This document shows, piece by piece, positions 25,427 through 32,055 of a stretch of 32,055 nucleotides of DNA. This DNA is from Nitrosovibrio sp. Nv4 (lineage in GTDB: Bacteria > Pseudomonadota > Gammaproteobacteria > Burkholderiales > Nitrosomonadaceae). The notes beneath the pieces are model-generated. The model was not told the DNA's origin. It made no database searches and was given only the letters and a program-made list of their open reading frames with translations. The stretch lies in contig CAMAPK010000022.1 of the NCBI GenBank assembly GCA_945860135.1, positions 1-32,055 on the forward strand, in the 5' to 3' direction. A program made the translations under genes and the position numbers. Every line of letters begins with the position of its first letter. The stretch's first letter is position 1.

Positions 25427-25666
25427 ATGAAAACACCTGCTATTTTTTATCATGCTGGTTGTCCCGTCTGTGTTGAAGCCGAGCGCCAGATTGCTGATGC
25501 TCTGGATCCCGCCCGTTACGAAGTGGAACACGTGCATCTTGGCGAGCAATCAGGGCGCATTGCAGCCGCCGAAGCGGCTGGTGTTAAATCGGTACCGGCA
25601 CTTGTGATTGGTGGAGCAGCTTTCCACATCAATTTTGGTGCACCGATGTCCGCACTGAAGGGCTAA
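25427..25666 (+). CDS. Small thioredoxin/glutaredoxin-like protein with CPVC
   Basis: A 79-residue redoxin-like protein. It begins KTPAIFYHAGCPVCVEAERQ, with a CPVC active-site motif (Cys12 and Cys15) after the first strand, and carries the cis-proline loop VKSVPALVIGG. That pattern fits a minimal thioredoxin fold and a cytoplasmic location, since no signal is seen. CTGGAGA lies 7 bases before the ATG. The 193-base leader contains AGCCGC/GCGGCT (about 25309-25333) and CGTGGG/CCCACG (25382-25398) hairpins and a TATAAT at 25339-25344 with no good -35. Partner and substrate are unknown. Confidence 0.85.
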   Translation: MKTPAIFYHAGCPVCVEAERQIADALDPARYEVEHVHLGEQSGRIAAAEAAGVKSVPALVIGGAAFHINFGAPMSALKG

Positions 25667-25672
25667 TTACAA

Positions 25673-25702
25673 AAAATGGCGGGCATATCCGCCCGCCATT
25701 TT
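25673..25702. terminator. Bidirectional terminator between the CPVC redoxin and the ubiB-like gene
   Basis: An 11-bp perfect stem, AAAATGGCGGG (25673-25683) with CCCGCCATTTT (25692-25702), encloses an 8-base loop. On the reverse strand it is followed by six T, so it should end the lolA-to-ubiB transcript efficiently; on the forward strand it has four T and ends the redoxin transcript. Confidence 0.88.
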
Positions 25703-25771
25703 GAGAAATCTATCCTGTACATCAATAGCGGCCAAGGCCGTATCAGTTTCGCAGAATTTTCCCGCTCCATA

Positions 25772-27517
25772 TTACGGTTTTCCCTCCCGGTCTGCCTTGT
25801 TGCTGCGCCGGATCGAACGTAATAACCATATTCCACCGACTGTCGCGCAGAAGGAGCCAAGCACTCCAAAGAGAGGAAACCCAAACATAGTGTGGCCACC
25901 AGTTACGGTCATAACGATGGAGGAGCCGACAATGAGCGCAGCGACAATGAGACCAGCAGCGAGCCGGTTGACAGCGCCATCAAGTTGGTCGCCAACGTGT
26001 TTGAGGTGCGTGACATCAATGTGAATATCCAGTTTGCCGCGTCGGGCAGCGCGCAGCAGTCGGGAGAGATCATGCGGCAAGTCAGCGATGATGCCAATCA
26101 TTTCGCTGGTCGCCCGCCAGCCACGTTTAACCAGCGCAGAGGGAGTGTAGCGAGCAGCCACCTCGTCACGCAGCAGTGGCAGCGCTTCACCGGCCATGTC
26201 AAAGTCCGGTTCAAGTTCACATCCCATGCCTTCGAGCGTGATGAACGCCTTGGTGAGCAGCGCCAAATCGGGTGGCAGGACAAGCCGGTGTTCGCGCAAG
26301 CTGGCTACGATTTCCGAGAACATGGTGCCGAACCTGAGCTGTTTCAACGGCACGCCTTGGTATTGCTCGACGAAGGTCTGGATCGATAGTATCAGACTAC
26401 TTTCATCTACCATGCCGTCACTCGTCCAGTCGAGCAGCACATCGACGACACTCGTATGGTCATGCTGCAGCAGTCCCAGCAAAAGATGGACTAACTGGTC
26501 GCGACGTGCTTCAGTAAGCCGTCCGACCATACCAAAGTCAATGAAAGCGAGGCGGTTGCCGGGCAGATAGAACACGTTGCCAGGGTGCGGGTCGGCGTGA
26601 AATAAACCATCCTTGATGACCATCTTCATCACCGCGCGCGCACCGCGGTGGGCGAGTATCTTGCGATCAAGGCCTGCATGATCGACAGCAGCAAGGTCGC
26701 GCCCGGGAATGCCATCGATATATTCCTGCACACATACCCGCTCTCCGGTCCATTGCCAATAGACACGAGGGATAACGATGAGCGCCGGTGTGATATCGCC
26801 AACAGGTGAGCTAGGTGGGGAATTTGGGTCAGAGTACCCCGCAAAATTTGCTGCGATGCGTTCGGCATTGCGGCATTCGGTGGTGAAATCGAGCTCGTGC
26901 CGCAGCGATTGGGCAAACTGTCGCACCACTTCCTGCGGGCGGAAATAGCGCAGCTCTGGGCTTTCCGTCTCGGCCCATTCTGCCAGTCGCGACAGCCAGC
27001 GCAGATCAGACTCAATGATCGGCAGGATGCCGGGTCGGCGCACCTTGACCACCACCTCGCTGCCGTCTTTGAGGCGGGCGCGGTGTACCTGGGCGATGGA
27101 TGCAGCTGCCAGAGGTTGTGGATCGAACGCGGCGAATATTTCCTCGGGCGCGGCACCCAGGTCTTCGGTGAGCTGCTGATGTATCTCGGGATAGGGAACA
27201 GCAGGTACGCTGTCTTCCAGCTTACTGAACTCGGCGATCCACTCGGGTGCAAACAGATCTACGCGGGTAGCGAGGATCTGGCCGAGCTTGACGAAAGTCG
27301 GTCCCAGTTCCTCCAGTGCTCGCCGCACCCGGGCATGAGGTTCGAGGTGGGCCATTTCCTCTGCTGCATGCCAGTGTAATACTCGGCCGGCCCGCTCCAG
27401 CGCACTGGCAAGTCCCATCCTGCGCACCATGTTGCCGAAACCGTGGCGAATCAGGATCGAGGCGATCTCGTGCAGACGGCCGAGGTCGCGCGCCGCCATC
27501 AGTGCCTGCCAGAGCAT
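25772..27517 (-). CDS. ABC1/UbiB family atypical kinase-like membrane protein
   Basis: A 581-residue member of the UbiB/ADCK family, ATPases or kinase-like proteins tied to ubiquinone and lipid metabolism at the membrane. The family-defining KxGQ motif is at 77-80 ([11 protein letters not shown]), the Ala-rich nucleotide loop is [12 protein letters not shown] (136-147), Lys158 follows in VVVKVRRPG, and the catalytic loop and metal motif read FHADPHPGN and FIDFGM. Two C-terminal membrane helices are visible. It has the UbiB arrangement, but with neither ubiE nor ubiJ nearby, so assignment to ubiquinone synthesis is uncertain. Its ATG shares one base with the stop of the preceding DUF6781 gene. 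Confidence 0.88.
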   Translation of the reverse strand: MLWQALMAARDLGRLHEIASILIRHGFGNMVRRMGLASALERAGRVLHWHAAEEMAHLEPHARVRRALEELGPTFVKLGQILATRVDLFAPEWIAEFSKLEDSVPAVPYPEIHQQLTEDLGAAPEEIFAAFDPQPLAAASIAQVHRARLKDGSEVVVKVRRPGILPIIESDLRWLSRLAEWAETESPELRYFRPQEVVRQFAQSLRHELDFTTECRNAERIAANFAGYSDPNSPPSSPVGDITPALIVIPRVYWQWTGERVCVQEYIDGIPGRDLAAVDHAGLDRKILAHRGARAVMKMVIKDGLFHADPHPGNVFYLPGNRLAFIDFGMVGRLTEARRDQLVHLLLGLLQHDHTSVVDVLLDWTSDGMVDESSLILSIQTFVEQYQGVPLKQLRFGTMFSEIVASLREHRLVLPPDLALLTKAFITLEGMGCELEPDFDMAGEALPLLRDEVAARYTPSALVKRGWRATSEMIGIIADLPHDLSRLLRAARRGKLDIHIDVTHLKHVGDQLDGAVNRLAAGLIVAALIVGSSIVMTVTGGHTMFGFPLFGVLGSFCATVGGIWLLRSIRRSNKADREGKP

Positions 27518-28215
27518 TAGTTATCCTTGGGCTTGTCGCCTGGCTTGACCCGCTCTGCCAAGCCGCTGAGTACGCCAGCGGTAATTTTGCGCAGCAGATC
27601 GGTAGTGGCATGCGTCAACTTCACGCCTGCTTCCAGCTGAGCGTGGCCGACTGAGGTCATTTGCTGAGTGAAGATTGTCAGAGTATCTTTCAACTGGCTA
27701 CCGACAGCAGTGCCGTTGCGCTTCGCATGGGCGACCAGATCGCGCAGGGTATCTGCCACCAGTCCCTTGGCGGCTGAGGCCGAGACTTGCAGCGTTTCCA
27801 GGAACAAGCTCTCCAGGCTTTCCAGGTCGGCGCGCGCGCGCGCGAGCTCCTCATGAGAAAATTTCTGCGCCCGCCCCGTCGCCTCCTCCACTGCCAGTTT
27901 TGAAGCTTCGGCAAGCTGCGCCAGTGCGGCATCCAGGCCGGCGACGGCATCAGTTAACTGGGTCTGCGCCGTATGCGCCTGGGCAGTCGTTTGCTGCAAC
28001 TTTTGCTGCGCTCCTTCACGCGCACCCTGCATCACCGCAGTCATGATGCGGCGTAAGGACGCAAGATCATGGATTTGCGCGCTCAGCGCTGCGAGTGTCA
28101 GGTGCTGCACTGTTTCCTGAACATTGTCGCCTTGCGCGACGGCGCTGCGCACCTCGGCTTCGAGCTTGGTGGTATCGTTGCTGTTGCCAACATTGTTGCC
28201 GGTTTCATTCTGCAT
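27517..28215 (-). CDS. Predicted helical protein, DUF6781-like
   Basis: A 232-residue protein, almost entirely alpha-helical by composition, rich in Ala, Leu, Gln and Glu, without signal peptide or cysteines. The pattern (VRSAVAQGDNVQETVQHLTLAAL, ASAAKGLVADTLRDLV) resembles the DUF6781 family, though I recall that family only loosely. The ATG at 28215 has AGGAGGT 8 bases before it; an in-frame ATG ten codons upstream lies ahead of that site. The stop overlaps the ubiB-like start as TAATG, so the two are translationally coupled and may act together. The coding strand contains a (CG)7 tract at 27831-27844. Function unknown. Confidence 0.75.
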   Translation of the reverse strand: MQNETGNNVGNSNDTTKLEAEVRSAVAQGDNVQETVQHLTLAALSAQIHDLASLRRIMTAVMQGAREGAQQKLQQTTAQAHTAQTQLTDAVAGLDAALAQLAEASKLAVEEATGRAQKFSHEELARARADLESLESLFLETLQVSASAAKGLVADTLRDLVAHAKRNGTAVGSQLKDTLTIFTQQMTSVGHAQLEAGVKLTHATTDLLRKITAGVLSGLAERVKPGDKPKDN

Positions 28216-28257
28216 GATGAGAGACCTCCTGAAGTGATGAGACAAGTGATGCGTAAT

Positions 28258-29562
<1,305 letters not shown>

Positions 29563-29602
29563 TCACGTGCGTTATGTCCACAGCCGGGCGGGCGAGGAAC
29601 TT

Positions 29603-30916
29603 CTAGATTTTCTTCTCCGCCTGTTTGTCCAGTGCGCGCAGATGCGCCAGTTTTTCCGAGATCTTTCCTTCCAGTCCACGTGCTGTCGGCTGATAAAATC
29701 TTTGCTCGGGCATGCCGTCCGGAAAGTAATTTTCTCCGGCAGCATAGGCCTCCAGATCGTCGTGAGCATAACGGTATTTGCGCCCAAAACCCAGCTCCTT
29801 CATCAGTTTGGTGGGCGCATTGCGCAAGTGTTCCGGCACCCGGCGTGACTTGTCACCGGTAATGAAAGACCGGGCTTTATTATACGCCACGTAGGCAGCG
29901 TTGCTCTTGGGCGCGCAGGCCAGATACAGCGTCGCCTGTGCCAATGCCAGTTCGCCTTCCGGGCTGCCCAGGCGCTCGTAAGTTTCGCAGGCATCCAGAG
30001 CCATTTGTAGTGCGCGCGGGTTAGCCAGGCCGATATCTTCCACTGCTGCGCGGATCAGCCGACGGCCGATGTAAAGCGGATCGGCGCCGCCGTCCAGCAT
30101 GCGGCACATCCAGTAAAGTGCGGCGTCCGGGTTGGAGCCGCGCACTGACTTATGCAGCGCCGAAATCTGGTCATAAAATTCATCCCCGCCCTTGTCGAAA
30201 CGACGCACATTGCTGGAAAGCGCATTACGCGCATAATCCACATCGATTTCCGCGACCCCTTCGGTTTCCGCCGCAGTTTTGACCTGTTCCAGCAGATTAA
30301 GCAAGCGCCGCGCATCACCATCAGCATATCCGATCAATAAATCTTTTGCGGCATCGGTGAAGTTCAGTCCTTCTAATGCGCGGCTCCCCGCTCGCTTGAA
30401 CAAGGTAGCCAGTTCGTCTTCGGACAGAGCGGTGAGTACGTAAACCTGAGCGCGTGACAACAATGCGCTGTTGATCTCAAACGAAGGGTTCTCGGTGGTG
30501 GCGCCGATCAAGGTTACCAGCCCCTGTTCGACATATGGCAGGAATGCATCCTGCTGCGACTTGTTGAAGCGGTGCACTTCGTCCACGAACAGAATGGTAT
30601 GGCGCCCCGATTGCTGCAACACCATTTGCGCTCGCTCGATGGCATCGCGGATGTCTTTGACCCCCGACAACACTGCTGACAGCGCAACGAATTCAGCGTC
30701 AAACGCCAGCGCCATAAGTCGCGCCAAAGTGGTTTTGCCGGTACCGGGCGGTCCCCACAGAATCATTGAATGAGGCTTGCCCGATTCGAATGCAAGCCGC
30801 AATGGCTTGCCTGCTCCCAGCAGATGTGCCTGGCCGATGACATCTTCCAGTTTCTCGGGGCGCAGCCGTTCCGCCAGTGGTGCGGCTGGCTGATGTTTTC
30901 CGAACAGATCAGTCAC
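29603..30916 (-). CDS. rarA: Replication-associated recombination protein A (RarA/MgsA)
   Basis: RarA is an AAA+ ATPase acting at stalled replication forks and ends of DNA. Walker A is GPPGTGKTT with Lys61, Walker B is [11 protein letters not shown] with Asp112 and Glu113, and sensor 1 is [19 protein letters not shown]. The C-terminal MgsA tetramerisation domain follows ([22 protein letters not shown], then [16 protein letters not shown]). Length 437 is usual. The GTG start lies inside the end of lolA, giving an 8-base overlap and probable coupling. Confidence 0.96.
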   Translation of the reverse strand: MTDLFGKHQPAAPLAERLRPEKLEDVIGQAHLLGAGKPLRLAFESGKPHSMILWGPPGTGKTTLARLMALAFDAEFVALSAVLSGVKDIRDAIERAQMVLQQSGRHTILFVDEVHRFNKSQQDAFLPYVEQGLVTLIGATTENPSFEINSALLSRAQVYVLTALSEDELATLFKRAGSRALEGLNFTDAAKDLLIGYADGDARRLLNLLEQVKTAAETEGVAEIDVDYARNALSSNVRRFDKGGDEFYDQISALHKSVRGSNPDAALYWMCRMLDGGADPLYIGRRLIRAAVEDIGLANPRALQMALDACETYERLGSPEGELALAQATLYLACAPKSNAAYVAYNKARSFITGDKSRRVPEHLRNAPTKLMKELGFGRKYRYAHDDLEAYAAGENYFPDGMPEQRFYQPTARGLEGKISEKLAHLRALDKQAEKKI

Positions 30917-31532
30917 TGATCACGTCCGCGTTCCCGGGTGGAACAAACTTGAACAAGCCAGGTGCGAGCTTGGGATTTTTCTCCAGCCCGGAAAATATGA
31001 GCACCGTAGTCTGACCAAAATTATCGCGCAACTCCATTGCCGTCAGCACCCCCTCCGGGGTAAATCCCAAGCGCACCAGCTCAAATGTGCCCTCCTTGGT
31101 CTTGGGTCTGGCTTCCAGCCACTCCAGCTCGCCCATCATGCCGCTTTCGTCGAGATCGAAATTGGATTCGATGGCGCTGCTGCCGGCGAGCAGCGCAGCC
31201 GGACTGCTCCCGATGGCAAGATCCAGCTTGCGTACCGTGACCTGGTTAAGATCACGGTCGTAAAACCATACCTTGGCGCCATCGCCGACGATCAGTTGCT
31301 CATAAGGTATTTCATACGTCCATCGAAACTTGCCAGGGCGCTCGAATTGCATGGTGCCACTTGCTTTTTGCAGCACACGCATATTTCTGTCGAGCAAGGT
31401 CTGTGAGAACGTCGCCCGAACGGTGCGCGTACCGTGAATAAAGGCCTTGAGGCTGTCTATGGCAGCAGACTGTGCTGTGGCAGGCAGCAGGCAGAACAGC
31501 AGGAGAAAATGGAAGCGGACTGGAAAGTTCAT
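30909..31532 (-). CDS. lolA: Outer-membrane lipoprotein carrier protein LolA
   Basis: LolA ferries lipoproteins from LolCDE across the periplasm to LolB. The 207-residue protein has a signal peptide ending near TAQSA, then [64 protein letters not shown], the conserved core of the family. It heads the lolA-rarA-serS-DUF6781-ubiB unit and is divergent from amoC. No ftsK gene is upstream, unlike the enterobacterial order ftsK-lolA-rarA-serS. The ribosome site before the ATG is weak. Confidence 0.94.
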   Translation of the reverse strand: MNFPVRFHFLLLFCLLPATAQSAAIDSLKAFIHGTRTVRATFSQTLLDRNMRVLQKASGTMQFERPGKFRWTYEIPYEQLIVGDGAKVWFYDRDLNQVTVRKLDLAIGSSPAALLAGSSAIESNFDLDESGMMGELEWLEARPKTKEGTFELVRLGFTPEGVLTAMELRDNFGQTTVLIFSGLEKNPKLAPGLFKFVPPGNADVISD

Positions 31533-31922
31533 GGCGGTTTTCGATAGGAATCTGCAAAGTATTTAGCTGCGGCTGACCAGACTCAGTCACTTTTAAGCGT
31601 CATATAGCCCCAAAATCGCGATTCACCCGACTGTGAGGCATTGTTGGTAATGCACAATGTAACTGTGGTGCCAATTCTACCGATTTCTGCTGTCAGTAGG
31701 AGAACAGAAAGAGGCCTGGCCATACGCCATAAGCACGGACGACGATTGTCGTTATTGATAGTCACCACCATGATCGGACTTGTTCTCAGTAACCGTCAGG
31801 CATAAATAAATTGGAACTATATTGAAATAAGACAGTCAAAAAAAAGCAAGCGGTGAATTACTTTTATCCGTTGTAATGGGATTAATAGTTATTTTCAATC
31901 AATGAGATAGGAGGTAACGACA
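31533..31922 (+). other. Intergenic region between divergent lolA and amoC
   Basis: These 390 bases must contain the promoters of lolA and of the amo operon. From about 31800 to 31900 the sequence is clearly AT-rich, with an A8 run near 31840. I found no pair of -35 and -10 boxes good enough to call. A minus-strand frame of 62 codons (31583-31771) shows no family features or ribosome site and is not accepted as a gene. Confidence 0.6.
31909..31915 (+). promoter_or_regulatory. Strong ribosome binding site of amoC
   Basis: AGGAGGT, a full Shine-Dalgarno match, lies 7 bases before the amoC ATG, consistent with the very high expression of ammonia monooxygenase. Confidence 0.85.
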
Positions 31923-32055
31923 ATGGCAACAACATTAGGAACATCAAGCCATGCAGGGTCGGGTGGCGGTAGTTACGACATGTCGCTGTGGTACGACTCG
32001 AAGTGGTACAAGTTTGGCATGGGACTCATGCTGTTGGTAGCGTGTTTCTGGATTT
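31923..32055 (+). CDS. amoC: Ammonia monooxygenase subunit C, N-terminus (partial)
   Basis: AmoC is a membrane subunit of the copper enzyme that oxidises ammonia to hydroxylamine. The first 44 residues are seen before the window ends. MATTLGTSS followed by a short Gly/Ser linker, then [16 protein letters not shown] and a hydrophobic helix start, is characteristic of betaproteobacterial AmoC; the family is otherwise about 270 residues. amoA and amoB are expected beyond the edge, or this could be a lone amoC copy, which such genomes often carry. The N-terminus alone cannot tell these apart. Confidence 0.95.
   Translation, partial: MATTLGTSSHAGSGGGSYDMSLWYDSKWYKFGMGLMLLVACFWI

Noticed and set aside
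31583-31771. 62-codon minus-strand frame between lolA and amoC
   Set aside because: No ribosome site or family features; the region is more likely regulatory.

Overview
The last 133 bases encode the N-terminus of ammonia monooxygenase subunit C (amoC), which identifies a betaproteobacterial ammonia oxidiser. A Nitrosospira-like genome is my best guess from the AmoC N-terminus and the moderately GC-rich composition; a Nitrosomonas is not excluded. The rest is chromosomal gene content. I saw no insertion sequence, phage, CRISPR array or plasmid function.

Layout. (1) 1-1384: the tail of an unknown gene, then an outer-membrane porin with a strong terminator. (2) 1551-11082, plus strand: a hopanoid locus, ispH-hpnH-hpnM-hpnN-mlaA-shc-hpnG. 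It makes the C5 precursor step, cyclises squalene, adds and trims the adenosyl-derived side chain, and carries three envelope lipid-transport proteins. (3) 11117-11491, minus strand: tRNA genes Pro-Arg-His behind a near-consensus promoter, then at 11570-12982 a class-III aminotransferase that is probably hpnO (aminobacteriohopanetriol formation). (4) 12983-13912: a 930-base AT-richer gap without a convincing gene. (5) 13913-21667: an aa3-type cytochrome c oxidase locus, coxB (with fused cytochrome c)-coxA-35-aa small assembly protein-ctaG-DUF2970-coxC, a convergent DUF2909 gene, then SURF1-Sco-like-ctaB-Sco1. Heme A synthase (ctaA/COX15) is not in the set. (6) 21694-24198, minus: yraN, a two-BON-domain lipoprotein and a GlcD-type FAD oxidase, divergent from rsmI (24358) and followed by a 79-aa CPVC redoxin. 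(7) 25673-31532, minus: an apparent operon lolA-rarA-serS-DUF6781-ubiB-like kinase ending in a shared terminator hairpin. (8) 31923 to the end: amoC, divergent from lolA.

Functionally the window combines envelope lipid building and trafficking (hopanoids, MlaA, LolA, BON lipoprotein, porin) with the respiratory end of ammonia oxidation (AmoC at the start, cytochrome aa3 at the end of electron flow). I did not find a wholly unknown multi-gene system. The observations I rate highest are a duplicated decapeptide in the MlaA tail whose two copies differ only by synonymous changes, the pairing of three lipid-transport genes with hopanoid genes, the His-rich N-terminus of CoxA, and a perfect 14-bp palindrome just upstream of coxB.
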